DNA of 64,000 nucleotides from Actinoallomurus iriomotensis (GCF_030269445.1 NZ_BSTJ01000017.1:1-64000); one strand, 5' to 3'; positions 26,027 through 36,085 are shown, counted from the stretch's first letter. The notes: generated by a model from the letters alone, not told the origin. Program-made: numbers and translations.

Positions 26027-27463
26027 ATGGAGCTTGCGAACTTCGTTGACGGGGAGTTCGCCCCGCCGACGGGCGACCGGACCGAGATCGTCGACCCCGC
26101 GACCGGCGAGGTGTACGCGACGGCCCCTCGGTCGGACGCGCGGGAGGTCGACCGGGCCTGCGCGGCGGCGGCGCGCGCGTTCGGCGGTTGGCGGCGGACG
26201 ACGCCCGCCGAGCGGATGGGCCACCTGCTGCGCATGGCGGACGCGATCGAGCGCCACGCCGGCGAACTGGTCGAGGTCGAGTGCCGGGACACCGGCAAAC
26301 CGCCGGCGCTGACCCTGCGCGAGGAGATCGTCCCGATCGTCGATCAGCTCCGGTTCTTCGCGGGGGCGGCCCGGATGCTGGAGGGGAAGGCGACGGCCGA
26401 GTACGTGCGCGGTCACTCCTCGTCGATCCGCCGCGAGCCGGTCGGCGTCATCGGAGCGATCGCGCCGTGGAACTACCCGGCGATGATGGCGATCTGGAAG
26501 ATCGGCCCCGCGCTCGCCGCGGGCAACACCATCGTGCTCAAGCCTTCGGACACGACCCCGGCCAGCGCGGTGCACCTGGCCGGGCTCTTCGCCGGCATCC
26601 TGCCGCCCGGGGTGCTCAACGTCGTGTGCGGCGACCGGGACACCGGCGCCGCGCTGGCCGCGCATCCGGTCCCGGCCATGGTCTCGATCACCGGTAGCAC
26701 GGCGGCGGGCCGGGCCGTCGCGCGGTCCGCCGCGCACACCGTCAAGCGCGCCCACCTGGAACTCGGCGGCAACGCCCCGGTGGTGATCTTCGAGGACGCC
26801 GATCTGGAGGCCGCCGCCGAGGCGGTCGGCTTCGCCGGCTACTTCAACGCCGGTCAGGACTGCACCGCGGCCACCCGGGTGATCGTCGCGGAGCGGGCGC
26901 ACGACGCGTTCGTCGCCGCGCTCGTGGACCGGGTGCGTGAGATCAAGCCGTCGCCGGAGGAGACCGGCGACGGCACGCTGGCCATCCCGCCGCTCAACAA
27001 CCCCGCCCAGCTCGCGCACGTCGCGGGGCTGGTCGCGCGGACGCCGTCGCACGCGAAGGTGCTCGAAGGCGGCGAGGCCGCCGGCGGGCCCGGCTACTTC
27101 TACCGGCCGACGGTGGTCGACAGGATCACCGCGGCCGACGAGCTCAGCCGTACCGAGATCTTCGGGCCGGTGGTCACCGTGCAGACCTGTGCCGGCGAGG
27201 CCGACGCGATCCGGCAGGCCAACGACTCGCCGTACGGGCTGGCCTCCAGTGTGTGGACGCGCGACCACGCCCGCGCGCTGCGGGTCTCCGGCGCCATCGA
27301 CGCCGGTCACGTCGGCGTCAACTGCCACCTGCCCCCGGTGCATGAGATGCCCCACGGCGGCGTGAAGCAGTCGGGATACGGCAAGGACCTGTCGCTCTAC
27401 TCCGTCGAGGAGTACACCCGCGTCAAGCACGTCATGTCGGCGTTCGGCGAGGACGCCGAGTGA
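26027..27463 (+). CDS. aldehyde dehydrogenase (aminobutyraldehyde/betaine-aldehyde type)
   Basis: A 478-residue NAD(P)-dependent aldehyde dehydrogenase. [20 protein letters not shown] is the cofactor-binding region, E245 in [10 protein letters not shown] the general base and C279 in [12 protein letters not shown] the nucleophile. The FNAGQDC context is typical of enzymes acting on omega-amino aldehydes such as 4-aminobutyraldehyde. It is the first gene of a seven-gene catabolic cluster and is followed closely by an agmatinase-type gene, which fits oxidation of an amine-derived aldehyde. The start follows TAGCCT (26013-26018) by 8 bases with no ribosome binding site, suggesting a leaderless transcript. 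Confidence 0.9.
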   Translation: MELANFVDGEFAPPTGDRTEIVDPATGEVYATAPRSDAREVDRACAAAARAFGGWRRTTPAERMGHLLRMADAIERHAGELVEVECRDTGKPPALTLREEIVPIVDQLRFFAGAARMLEGKATAEYVRGHSSSIRREPVGVIGAIAPWNYPAMMAIWKIGPALAAGNTIVLKPSDTTPASAVHLAGLFAGILPPGVLNVVCGDRDTGAALAAHPVPAMVSITGSTAAGRAVARSAAHTVKRAHLELGGNAPVVIFEDADLEAAAEAVGFAGYFNAGQDCTAATRVIVAERAHDAFVAALVDRVREIKPSPEETGDGTLAIPPLNNPAQLAHVAGLVARTPSHAKVLEGGEAAGGPGYFYRPTVVDRITAADELSRTEIFGPVVTVQTCAGEADAIRQANDSPYGLASSVWTRDHARALRVSGAIDAGHVGVNCHLPPVHEMPHGGVKQSGYGKDLSLYSVEEYTRVKHVMSAFGEDAE

Positions 27464-27497
27464 CCTCTCCCATCCCTGTCTTTGGAGGCTGCGACTC

Positions 27498-28460
27498 ATG
27501 AAGGACGCACCGAGGATCGGCCCGGTGGACGCGACGGAGATCCCCCGCTACGGCGAGCCGAGCACCTTCGCGCGGCTGCCGCGCACCGACCAGGTCGACC
27601 AGGTGGACGTGGCGATCGTGGGTGTGCCGTTCGACACCGGCGTCTCCTACAGGCCGGGCGCGCGCTTCGGGCCGGGCCACGTCCGCGCGTCGTCGAAGCT
27701 GCTCCGGCCCTACCACCCACCGCTCGACGTCGAGCCGTTCCGCCTCCAGCAGGTCGCCGACGCCGGTGACATCGGCGTGAATCCGTTCGACATCGAGGAG
27801 GCGATCCGCACGATCGAGCGGCGGTCGGACGAGTTGCGCGCCGAGGGCGCCAGGCTCCTGACGCTCGGCGGCGACCACACCATCGCGCTGCCCCTGCTGC
27901 GTTCGCTGCACCGCGACCACGGCCCGATCGCGGTGCTGCACTTCGACGCCCACCTGGACACCTGGGACACCTACTTCGGCGCCCCCTACACGCACGGCAC
28001 CCCGTTCCGCCGGGCCGCCGAGGAGGGTCTGCTCGATCCCGAGCACTGCATGCACGTCGGGATCCGTGGCCCGCTGTACTCGCGCGAGGACCTCACCGAC
28101 GATGGCGTGCTCGGATTCCAGATCATCCGCGCCGACGACTACGAGACCGGCGGCACGGCCGCCGCGGTCGAGCGGATGCGGGCACGGCTCGGCGACCGGC
28201 CGGTGTACGTGTCGGTCGACATCGACGTGCTCGACCCCGCCCACGCTCCGGGTACGGGTACGCCGGAGGCCGGCGGGCTGACGAGCCGGGAGCTGCTGGC
28301 CACGCTCCGGGGGCTGGCCGGTGCCGAGATCGTCGGAGCCGACATCGTCGAGGTGGCCCCGGCATACGACCACGCGGAGATCACCGGGATCGCCGCGGCG
28401 CACGTCGCCTACGAACTGCTCAGCGTCCTGGCCGTGGGCCGTGACGGCGGGCGGCCCTGA
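27498..28460 (+). CDS. agmatinase/ureohydrolase family protein
   Basis: A 320-residue binuclear manganese ureohydrolase. The metal motifs are [10 protein letters not shown] (near 125), [11 protein letters not shown] (near 148) and [20 protein letters not shown] (near 237). It would release urea from a guanidino compound (agmatine, guanidinobutyrate, guanidinopropionate or a related compound); family motifs alone do not settle the substrate. TTTGGAGG lies before the ATG and the aldehyde dehydrogenase stop is 34 bases upstream. With that enzyme it suggests catabolism of a guanidino-amine. Confidence 0.9.
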   Translation: MKDAPRIGPVDATEIPRYGEPSTFARLPRTDQVDQVDVAIVGVPFDTGVSYRPGARFGPGHVRASSKLLRPYHPPLDVEPFRLQQVADAGDIGVNPFDIEEAIRTIERRSDELRAEGARLLTLGGDHTIALPLLRSLHRDHGPIAVLHFDAHLDTWDTYFGAPYTHGTPFRRAAEEGLLDPEHCMHVGIRGPLYSREDLTDDGVLGFQIIRADDYETGGTAAAVERMRARLGDRPVYVSVDIDVLDPAHAPGTGTPEAGGLTSRELLATLRGLAGAEIVGADIVEVAPAYDHAEITGIAAAHVAYELLSVLAVGRDGGRP

Positions 28461-28484
28461 AGAACGACCGAGGAGCAGAGAACC

Positions 28485-30113
28485 GTGCACAACCCCAAGC
28501 CCGCATTCGTCTGGTCACCGAGGGAGTGGCCGTCCGAGCGTGCGTACGCCGCTCCGGACACCGAGGAGGTGTGGTGCTACACCGACCGGTTCTCCTACTT
28601 CCCCGGTGAGACGGTCGCCTTCCACCTCAGCGCGAGCGTGCCGACCTTCACCGTTGAGGTCACCCGTGACGGCCTGCGTCCGGAGACGGTCTGGAGCCGC
28701 GACGGCGTCACCGCCGGGCGGTTCGAGGCACCCGCCGACGCCTACGCCACCGGGTGCGGCTGGCCCGTCGGCCTCACCCTCGACATCCCCGGCGACTGGC
28801 GTCCGGGCTTCTACGTCGTCACCGTACGGGCCACGCTGAGCGACGGCGAGCTCTGGGAACGCGAGCACTTCTTCGTGGTCAAGGCCGCGCCCGCCCGGCG
28901 GCCGAGGGCCGCGATCGTCCTCACCACGAGCACGATGCTCGCCTACAACGACTGGGGCGGCGCCAACCACTACCGTGGGCTGGGCGACGACCCGCGTGAG
29001 GACACGGGCAGCCCGCTGTCGTCGACACGGCGGCCGATCGCCCGCGGGATGATCCGCAAACCCGTGGGCGCGCCGCGGGAGGCGAACCACCTCACCCTGC
29101 CGATGCACGGCGCCCCCCGCTACGCCTCGTACGAGTGGGCGCGCCTGAACGGCTACAGCCGTCACCACGCGGACGCGTTCTGGGCCACCTACGAGCGGCC
29201 GTTCGTCCGGTGGGCCGAGCGGCACGGGTACGAGCTGGACTACCTGACCCAGCACGACCTGCACGCCGATGAGACGGTGCTCGACCCCTACCGCTGCGTG
29301 ATCGTGGTCGGGCACGACGAGTACTGGAGCTGGCGGATGCGCGACGCCGTCGACCGTTTCGTGGACGGCGGCGGCGGCCTCGCCCGGTTCGGCGGCAACT
29401 ACCAGTGGCAGGTCAGGCTGAGTGACGACCTGACGACGCAGTTCTGCTACCGCCTTCCCTCGCTCGACCCGGACGCCGCCCGGTCACCGCAGACGGCCAC
29501 CACCGTGTGGGAGGCCAAGTCGGTGGGACGCCCGGGGGCCACCACGATCGGCCTGAACGGTCTCGGCGGCATCTACACCCGCTATGGGGTCGCCACGCCC
29601 CGCTCGTCGGGCGGGTTCACCGTCTACCGTCCCCATCACTGGGCCTTCGCGGACACCGACCTGTACTACGGCGACCAGCTCGGCGCGGCACCGACCTTCC
29701 TCGCCGCGTTCGAGGTCGACTCGGTCGAGTACACCTTCCGGCGTGGCCTGCCGTACCCGACCTTCGAGGACGGCGCGCCGGAGACGCTGGAGATCCTCGC
29801 GATGACCCCGGCGGTCCGCGGTGAGGAGGACCGCTTCGACGGTCTCCTGCCCATCGGCGGCCCCGAGGAGGAGGTCTACGCCTACAACCGCGAGCTGGGC
29901 GCGGACCTGCCCGACTACGTCCACGAGGGGGAGATGCGCGGCGCGGGCATGATCGCGGCCTTCACCCGGGGGCGGGGCGAGGTGTTCAACGGGGGCTCGA
30001 CGGAGTGGGCGCACGCGCTCGAGGCCGGCGATCCGTTCGTCGACCGCATCGTCCGCAACGTGCTGGACCGGTTCCTGACTCGCGACATCGGAGCGACCCA
30101 TGCGCATCACTGA
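28485..30113 (+). CDS. N,N-dimethylformamidase beta-subunit-like protein
   Basis: A 542-residue protein. An N-terminal beta-rich domain (about 1-135; YTDRFSYFPGETVAFHLSAS, DIPGDWRPGFYVVTV) precedes a domain like the C-terminal part of the large subunit of N,N-dimethylformamidase: AAIVLTTSTMLAYNDWGGAN, YELDYLTQHDLHADETVLD, VIVVGHDEYWSWRMRDAVDR and FGGNYQWQVRL. In the known enzyme this fold hydrolyses a formamide. Here no separate small subunit is seen and the substrate is unknown. GTG is the start with GAGGAGCAG upstream, 24 bases after the ureohydrolase, so it is in the same operon. Confidence 0.8.
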   Translation: MHNPKPAFVWSPREWPSERAYAAPDTEEVWCYTDRFSYFPGETVAFHLSASVPTFTVEVTRDGLRPETVWSRDGVTAGRFEAPADAYATGCGWPVGLTLDIPGDWRPGFYVVTVRATLSDGELWEREHFFVVKAAPARRPRAAIVLTTSTMLAYNDWGGANHYRGLGDDPREDTGSPLSSTRRPIARGMIRKPVGAPREANHLTLPMHGAPRYASYEWARLNGYSRHHADAFWATYERPFVRWAERHGYELDYLTQHDLHADETVLDPYRCVIVVGHDEYWSWRMRDAVDRFVDGGGGLARFGGNYQWQVRLSDDLTTQFCYRLPSLDPDAARSPQTATTVWEAKSVGRPGATTIGLNGLGGIYTRYGVATPRSSGGFTVYRPHHWAFADTDLYYGDQLGAAPTFLAAFEVDSVEYTFRRGLPYPTFEDGAPETLEILAMTPAVRGEEDRFDGLLPIGGPEEEVYAYNRELGADLPDYVHEGEMRGAGMIAAFTRGRGEVFNGGSTEWAHALEAGDPFVDRIVRNVLDRFLTRDIGATHAHH

Positions 30114-30459
30114 CATCGTCCGTCTCACCCCCGAGAACGGCACGGCCACGGTGCCGCCCCTCGACGGCTATCAGGTGCTGTCGGAGCGCTGGGAGGAGAC
30201 CGAGTACCTCGCCTACGGCGGACCGGCACGGGAGTACTCCGGCGGATACTGGACCGGCGAGCCCGGCGCGGTGCGCATCGACCCGTGGCCGTACGACGAG
30301 ATCTGCGTCCTCCTCAGCGGCCGGGTCGCCGTGGTCGACCTCGACGGCGGCCGGGAGGAGTTCGGCGCGGGCGAGGCGTTCTTCATCCCGCGGGGATTCG
30401 CCGGCGACTGGGTGACGATCGAGCCCACGACCAAGATCTTCGTGGCCGTGACCCGCTGA
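30100..30459 (+). CDS. cupin domain protein (DUF861/cupin_3 type)
   Basis: A 119-residue single-domain cupin. WPYDEICVLLSGRVAVVDLD and GAGEAFFIPRGFAGDW are the two cupin motifs, with E at the first motif and few histidines, as in the EutQ/DUF861 subgroup. It may be a small-molecule isomerase, sensor or accessory protein. It overlaps the end of the upstream dimethylformamidase-like gene by 14 bases, so translation is coupled and a joint function is likely. Confidence 0.82.
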   Translation: MRITDIVRLTPENGTATVPPLDGYQVLSERWEETEYLAYGGPAREYSGGYWTGEPGAVRIDPWPYDEICVLLSGRVAVVDLDGGREEFGAGEAFFIPRGFAGDWVTIEPTTKIFVAVTR

Positions 30460-30503
30460 AACGCACGATCAGAGCAGGTGAGCGGTCCGCCTATCGTTGA
30501 CCC

Positions 30504-32183
30504 GTGGTTCCCCTCCGGCTCTTCGTGGACCGGCTCGCGCTGCGCCCGCTGGGCGCGGCCGACCCGGCCGATCGGTGGGTTCGCTGGGTGCACGTGAGCG
30601 AACTGCCCGATCCGCCGTTCCTGCGAGGCGGCGAACTCCTCCTGCTCGCCGGCACCGGCTTCCGTCCCGCCGACAGCGACGAGTACGTGCGACGCCTGAG
30701 CGACGCCAGGGTCGTCGCGGTCGGGTTCGGGGTGACACCTGTATTCGACGCCGTGCCGCCGCAGCTCGTCGCCGCGTGCGACCGGCACGACATGGCCCTG
30801 CTCGAGGTGCCGCCGCACGTGCCGTTCGCCTCGATCGTCGAACTCCACCACGCCGAGCTGGTCCGGGCCGAGACCCGCGACCTGAAGCGACTCTCCGACG
30901 GCCAGGGACTGCTGATCAGAGCGGCCGCCGGCCCCGGGCCGCTGCGGGCCGTGGTCGAGCGGCTGGCCGAGCTCCTCGACGGCTGGGTACTGGTCGTGGA
31001 TCGGAACCGCGACCGCACCTGGTCCGGTGGGCCGGTACGGCGGGACCCGGAGGTCGCGGAGGCGCTGGAGCGCGCCTGCGCGAGCCGGTCGCCGTGGAGC
31101 GCGGCGTTCACCGCGGCGGAGGAGAACGTCGAGGTGCAGCGGCTCCTCGGCCCTGCCCCGGCCGGCTACGCCGTGGCCATCGCGCGACGCACGCCGTTCA
31201 CCGTCGCCGACCGTGGCCTCGTCGGCGTGGCCGCCTCGGCGCTGTCGCTGTTGTTCACCGCGCCCTCGGCGGCGAGCTCGCCGGAGGCGCTCGGCGCGGC
31301 CGTCGTCACGGGCCTGCTGCGGCTCCCCACGCTCGCCCGCGGGCTGGCCGCCCCGCTCGACCTGGCCGAGGACGTGCCGTGGCGCCTTGTCCGCGGCCTG
31401 CTAGGCGAACCACCGGGCTCCCGCGAGACGATCACCCAGCGGCTGTCCGTGCTGCTGGACACCCCGTTCGTCGAGCAGGACGACGACACCTTCGTCGCGA
31501 TCCTGCCGGACGACCGTCCGACCGGCGAACTGCTGCGCGCGGTGGACGACGCGGGCCTCCTCGCGGGGATCAGCCGTCCGCATCCCGCCGCCGACCTCGA
31601 TCCCGCGTGGGGTGAGGCCGGTTCCGCCCTCGACGGCGCGCGGATCCGGGGCCGAAGCGTGGTGGCCGGTGCCGATCCCCAGGGTCTGCTGGCGCTCCTG
31701 GACACCCCGCAGGCCTCCCGGTACGCCGACCGGCTCCTGGCCGGCCTCGACGCGGGGACGCCCAAGGACTCGGCCCTGCTGCTCGGCACGCTGCGGAGCT
31801 GGCTCGCGCACAACGGGAGCTGGGACCGGACCGCCGCCGACCTCGGCGTCCACCGCAACACCGTGCGTCACCGGATGCGCCAGATCACCCGGCTCCTGGA
31901 CCGGGACCTGACCGACCCCGACGTACGCATGGAGCTGTGGTTCGCGCTGCGCCGGCGGAGCGAGGCGCGCTTATGCCGCCGGGACGATCCGTACAACGGC
32001 GGGGCCGGCCTGGGGCGCAACGTCCACTTCTGCCGGGAAAGGCCGCTGCCTAGCGTTTGCCTTCCCTGGACTCCGGAGGCGGATGGACCATGTCAACACC
32101 CCCAGGCACCGACCGCCTGGCGACGAACGCGATGGGGACGAAGGACCTCGTCTTCACGGTCCTGGCGGCCCTGGCGCCCCTGA
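30504..32183 (+). CDS. PucR-family transcriptional regulator with C-terminal readthrough
   Basis: A 559-residue regulator. The N-terminal purine-catabolism (PucR) domain spans about 1-125 (ELPDPPFLRGGELLLLAGTG). A middle GGDEF-like region follows, and a C-terminal PucR helix-turn-helix runs SWDRTAADLGVHRNTVRHRM and on to ITRLLDRDL (about 445-480). PucR proteins normally end just after this motif. Here the frame continues for about 70 residues of unlikely composition and overlaps the transporter start by 94 bases, so the ancestral stop seems lost. GTG follows TATCGT (30492-30497) by 6 bases, suggesting its own leaderless promoter. It is the likely regulator of the cluster. Confidence 0.85.
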   Translation: MVPLRLFVDRLALRPLGAADPADRWVRWVHVSELPDPPFLRGGELLLLAGTGFRPADSDEYVRRLSDARVVAVGFGVTPVFDAVPPQLVAACDRHDMALLEVPPHVPFASIVELHHAELVRAETRDLKRLSDGQGLLIRAAAGPGPLRAVVERLAELLDGWVLVVDRNRDRTWSGGPVRRDPEVAEALERACASRSPWSAAFTAAEENVEVQRLLGPAPAGYAVAIARRTPFTVADRGLVGVAASALSLLFTAPSAASSPEALGAAVVTGLLRLPTLARGLAAPLDLAEDVPWRLVRGLLGEPPGSRETITQRLSVLLDTPFVEQDDDTFVAILPDDRPTGELLRAVDDAGLLAGISRPHPAADLDPAWGEAGSALDGARIRGRSVVAGADPQGLLALLDTPQASRYADRLLAGLDAGTPKDSALLLGTLRSWLAHNGSWDRTAADLGVHRNTVRHRMRQITRLLDRDLTDPDVRMELWFALRRRSEARLCRRDDPYNGGAGLGRNVHFCRERPLPSVCLPWTPEADGPCQHPQAPTAWRRTRWGRRTSSSRSWRPWRP

Positions 32184-33550
32184 CCCTGATCGTCGCCGTG
32201 GCGCCCCTGCACTTCCTCAAGGGCGGCGCCGCCGTCCCGGGCGGCTACCTCGTGGCGGGCGTCGTGATGGCGCTCTTCGCGGTCGGTTTCATGACGATGA
32301 GCCGGTACGTCCGCAACGCGGGGGCGTTCTACGCCACGATCACCCGGGGTCTCGGCCGGCCGATGGGCTCGGGCGCGGCGACACTGGCCCTGCTCGCCTA
32401 CAACGCCCTGCAGATCAGCACGTACGGGGCGCTGGGCCTCTACGCGACGCAGTCCTTCGAGAAGTACACCGGTCTGTCGCTCCCCTGGTGGGTCTTCGCG
32501 CTCGTGGGCGTCGCGCTGGTGGCGTGGCTCGGCTTCACCGGCATCCACACCAGCGCGCGGATCCTGGGAATCCTGCTCGTCCTGGAGGTCACCGTACTGG
32601 TGGTGATGGCCGTGTGCGTGCTGGCCAAGGGCGGCGCGGGCTCGACGTCGTTCACCTCGTTCTCCCCCGGCACGGTGCTCACGCCGGAGAACGGGGCGAT
32701 GTTCACGTTGGTCTTCGGCGCGTTCATGGGTTTCGAGTCCACCGCGATCTTCAGCGAGGAGGCGCGCGGCGGCATCCGCACGGTGCGGCGCGCGACGTAC
32801 ATCGCGGTCGCGTTCATCGCCGTGTTCTACGCCTTCATCACCTGGACCATCGTGCAGGCGTTCGGCGCCGGCGCCATCCAGGGGGCGGCCGAGAAGGACA
32901 CCGCCAACCTGGTCACCGGGGTGTTCGACCGGTACACACCGGGCCCGATCGCCGCGGTCACGCAGATCCTGCTGATCACCAGCGCGTTCGCCGCGTTGCT
33001 GGCGCTGCACAACGCGGCGAACCGCTACCTGTTCGCGCTGGGCCGGGAGCGGCTCGTGCCCGCCGCGTTCGGGCGCACCCATCCGCGTACCCGCTCGCCC
33101 CACCTGGCCGGCGCCGTGCAGACGGTTCTGGCGGCGGTCGTGGTCGTGGTGTGGGCCGTGTTCGGCCTCGACCCGTACCTCGGGCTGCTGCTGTGGGGCA
33201 GCGCGATCGGCTTCCTCGGGATCATCGCGCTGTGGGCGCTGTGCTGCCTCGCCGTGATCACCTACCTCCGGCGGAACGTCCCCGAGACCGGGCTGTGGCG
33301 CGGCCTGATCGCACCCGGCCTCAGCTTCCTGGCGCTCTGCCTGATCTTCGTCCTGACGGTCGCCAACATCTCGCTGCTGACCGGCGGCGGTACGGTGACC
33401 AACGCCGTCGTTCTCGGCCTGTGCGTGCTCGCCTTCGTGGCCGGGATCGTCTCGGCCCTGTCCCTGCGCGCGCGGGCGCCGCAGCGGTACGCCGGGCTGG
33501 CGGAGACGAACGTCGAGGACGAGGCCGTACCGGCGGCGGGGCGGGCATGA
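32090..33550 (+). CDS. APC-family amino acid/amine permease
   Basis: A 486-residue transporter with 12 predicted membrane helices. An early GTKDLVFTVLAALAPLTLIV, FGAFMGFESTAIFSEEARGG (the APC helix 6 region) and ALGRERLVPAAFGRTHPRTR are typical of amino acid-polyamine-organocation permeases. It would import the compound degraded by the cluster, probably cationic or amine-like. ATG 32090 has GGAGG 10 bases upstream, and TAGCGT at 32051-32056 is a plausible -10 box for a separate transcript. It is followed with ATGA overlap by the metallohydrolase. Confidence 0.9.
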   Translation: MSTPPGTDRLATNAMGTKDLVFTVLAALAPLTLIVAVAPLHFLKGGAAVPGGYLVAGVVMALFAVGFMTMSRYVRNAGAFYATITRGLGRPMGSGAATLALLAYNALQISTYGALGLYATQSFEKYTGLSLPWWVFALVGVALVAWLGFTGIHTSARILGILLVLEVTVLVVMAVCVLAKGGAGSTSFTSFSPGTVLTPENGAMFTLVFGAFMGFESTAIFSEEARGGIRTVRRATYIAVAFIAVFYAFITWTIVQAFGAGAIQGAAEKDTANLVTGVFDRYTPGPIAAVTQILLITSAFAALLALHNAANRYLFALGRERLVPAAFGRTHPRTRSPHLAGAVQTVLAAVVVVVWAVFGLDPYLGLLLWGSAIGFLGIIALWALCCLAVITYLRRNVPETGLWRGLIAPGLSFLALCLIFVLTVANISLLTGGGTVTNAVVLGLCVLAFVAGIVSALSLRARAPQRYAGLAETNVEDEAVPAAGRA

Positions 33551-36045
33551 CCTGGATACGCGGCTACCGTGCGCTGGACCTGACGGCGTCGTGGAACGCC
33601 CCGATGACGCTGCTCGACGACGTGGACGTCTCGTTCACCGGCTCGCGGCTGCTGTACGGCCTGCCGTTCCGCTTCGGCGCGGAGCTGTCGGGGGCGTCGC
33701 TGATACGGGTGGCCGGGCAGTCAGAGGTGATCCCGGTGGACGCGGAGTGCCACTGGGTTCTCTTCGCCCACGCCCTGGAAGAGCCGAGCCTGTTCGAGGG
33801 TGCCCCGGTCGGCGAGACGGTGGCCCACTACACGTTCCGGTACGCCGACGGGGGCGCCGAGACCGTCCCCGTACGGCAGCGGTTCGAGATCGGGCCCACC
33901 CCGCGGCTGTGGCAGCGGCGGCCGATCCCGCTCGACTGGGGGCAGACGCCCTTCCTCGCGGTGCCCGACGCGCAGCACCGGCTGATGCACCGCACGTGCG
34001 GGCGATACGACGCGGCGGGGGCCAGGTTCGTCGACATCGATGATCCGCAGGCGCGCACCCCGTACGTCCTGCCGTACCGGTTCTATCTATGGCCCTGGCG
34101 CAACCCTCGCCCCGGGCACCGGGTGGCCGCGATCGAGATCGCCTCCGCGGGGCCTGCGGTGCTGATCGGAGCGGTCACGCTGAGCCGGCTGGAGGAGGAC
34201 CCGTTCGGCCGTACGGGCGCCAGGGAGCTGGTCTTCTCGCTCGCCGGGGGTTCGGTGGACGAGGACGTCGCGGTGGTCGTCGACCGCGGCACCGCCACCT
34301 ACGCCTACCGCACGGTCGACTGCGCCAGCCGGTCGAACCCGCCCGGCTGGGGCGGCGCCACGGTCGCTCACCGCGGCTACGCCAAGGTCGCGGCGACGCC
34401 CTCCGCCCGGGTCACGCTCTCCGTCGGCGGTACCGTCCAGGCGGCCTTCACCTGGAGCGACCTGCTCTCCCAGGGGCGGATCGTCACCGACGACGGCACC
34501 TCGTGGCACCTGCCGGACGCCGGCCGGGCCTGGATCAAGGGGTCGGTCGTGGATGACGTGACCGGCGAGCCCCTCGCCTGTCGCCTGCACTTCCACACCC
34601 CCGAGGGCATCCCGTTCGCCCCGTACGGGCACCATGCGCACATCAACTCGGACGGCAACACCTGGAACCTCGACATCGGCGGTGACGTCCGCCTGGGACA
34701 GCGCACCTACGCCTATGTCGACGGGGAGTTCGAAGGCTGGCTTCCCCACGGGCGCGTCGTCGTGGAGGCCGCACGCGGCTTCGACCACACGCCGCTGCGT
34801 ACGGAGGTGACGATCCGGCCGGGGCAGCGGACGCTCGAACTGCGGCTGAAACCGTTCTTCGACCCGGAGGCGGACGGATACGTGGCCGGAGACACCCACG
34901 TCCATTTCGTCTCCACGCTCGGCGCTGAGCTGGAGGCACGCGGCGAGGGAGTGCGGGTCACCAACCTGTTGATGAGTCAGTGGGGCCACCTGTACACCAA
35001 CACGGAGGACTTCACCGGAAACCCGCACACCTCCGCGGACGGGACGACGCACGTCCACACCGGTCAGGAGAACCGGACCGCGATGCTCGGCCACATCAAC
35101 CTGCTCGGCCTGCGCGCACCGATCCGTCCCTGGTGCACGGGCGGCGCGGAGGAGGCCGACCTCGGCGGGGAACTGGAGACCACCCTGGCGCACTGGGCCG
35201 ACGAGTGTCACGCCCAGGGCGGCACAGTCGTGCTCGCCCATTTCCCCGTACCGAACGGCGAGGCGGCCGCCCTCATCGCCACCGGCAGGCTCGACGGCGT
35301 CGAGATGATCGCCTACGACGAGTACAACATCGGCCAGTACTACCGGTACCTGAACGCCGGATACCGGCTCACCCTTGTCGGCGGCACCGACAAGATGAGC
35401 AGCGAGGTGCCGATCGGCCTCATCCGCACCTACGCCAGGGTCCCCGACCCCGCGACGATGGACTACTGGGACTGGTGCGCGGCGGTCAGGTCGGGCGACA
35501 CCGTCATCACCAGCGGCCCGCACCTGCGCCTTTCGGTCGACGGCGCCGCGCCGGGCGCGGTGCTCACCGGTACGGCGGAGCGGACGATGGGCGTCGTCGC
35601 GGAGTTCCGTTCGATCTTCCCCGTCGACCGCCTGGAGATCGTGGTCAACGGCTCGGTGACCGAGTCGCGGCGCTGGGAGTCACCGGTGTCGGCCGGTTCG
35701 CTCTCTCTCGACCTCACACTGGACGAGTCCTCCTGGGTCGCCGCCCGCTGCTACGGCCCCGGCGAGGACGTCGCCCGCCACGCGGACGTCTGGGAACGCC
35801 CGATCATGGCGCACACTTCACCGGTCTACCTCGCGGCCGGCGACGTCTACGAACGGACCGACGAGGCGGTCCTGGAGCAGATGCTGCGTCTCATCGACGG
35901 AGTCGAACAGCACATCGGCGACCGCGCCCGGACCACCTGGCCCGGCCCGGTCGACCATCGCCACGGCTCGCCCGACCATGACCACTTCCTGCGAGAACCC
36001 CTGACCGAGGCGAGGCACGCGATCCTGCGACGCCTGCCCCGCTGA
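33547..36045 (+). CDS. CehA/McbA-like metallohydrolase (PHP-type)
   Basis: An 832-residue protein. Roughly the first 430 residues are beta-rich and unrecognised, except for a carboxypeptidase-regulatory-like stretch around GSVVDDVTGEPLACRLHF. From about 440 a PHP/amidohydrolase-like domain shows GYVAGDTHVHFV, AMLGHINLLGLRAP, GTVVLAHFPVPNGE and LVGGTDKMSSEVP, in the order seen in CehA/McbA hydrolases, which cleave carbamate esters. There is no signal peptide. ATG overlaps the permease stop (ATGA). It is a candidate for cleaving an ester, carbamate or amide bond in the imported compound; the length is well above a bare PHP enzyme. Confidence 0.8.
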   Translation: MTWIRGYRALDLTASWNAPMTLLDDVDVSFTGSRLLYGLPFRFGAELSGASLIRVAGQSEVIPVDAECHWVLFAHALEEPSLFEGAPVGETVAHYTFRYADGGAETVPVRQRFEIGPTPRLWQRRPIPLDWGQTPFLAVPDAQHRLMHRTCGRYDAAGARFVDIDDPQARTPYVLPYRFYLWPWRNPRPGHRVAAIEIASAGPAVLIGAVTLSRLEEDPFGRTGARELVFSLAGGSVDEDVAVVVDRGTATYAYRTVDCASRSNPPGWGGATVAHRGYAKVAATPSARVTLSVGGTVQAAFTWSDLLSQGRIVTDDGTSWHLPDAGRAWIKGSVVDDVTGEPLACRLHFHTPEGIPFAPYGHHAHINSDGNTWNLDIGGDVRLGQRTYAYVDGEFEGWLPHGRVVVEAARGFDHTPLRTEVTIRPGQRTLELRLKPFFDPEADGYVAGDTHVHFVSTLGAELEARGEGVRVTNLLMSQWGHLYTNTEDFTGNPHTSADGTTHVHTGQENRTAMLGHINLLGLRAPIRPWCTGGAEEADLGGELETTLAHWADECHAQGGTVVLAHFPVPNGEAAALIATGRLDGVEMIAYDEYNIGQYYRYLNAGYRLTLVGGTDKMSSEVPIGLIRTYARVPDPATMDYWDWCAAVRSGDTVITSGPHLRLSVDGAAPGAVLTGTAERTMGVVAEFRSIFPVDRLEIVVNGSVTESRRWESPVSAGSLSLDLTLDESSWVAARCYGPGEDVARHADVWERPIMAHTSPVYLAAGDVYERTDEAVLEQMLRLIDGVEQHIGDRARTTWPGPVDHRHGSPDHDHFLREPLTEARHAILRRLPR

Positions 36046-36076
36046 ACGCTCGAGGCGGACCGCTGTGCCGCCGAAG

Positions 36077-36085
36077 TTATCCACA
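36077..36085 (+). promoter_or_regulatory. DnaA-box-like site before the tad operon
   Basis: TTATCCACA, an exact match to the classical DnaA box, is part of an inverted repeat TCCACA-gtc-TGTGGA. It lies 73 bases upstream of the ssd/cpaE-like start. A second exact copy lies at 41048-41056 inside the operon. Confidence 0.45.

Noticed and set aside
32083-36045. A single 1320-codon frame joining the permease region and the metallohydrolase
   Set aside because: Its first 488 codons are an out-of-frame reading of the permease gene; the real metallohydrolase starts at 33547 with an ATGA overlap.
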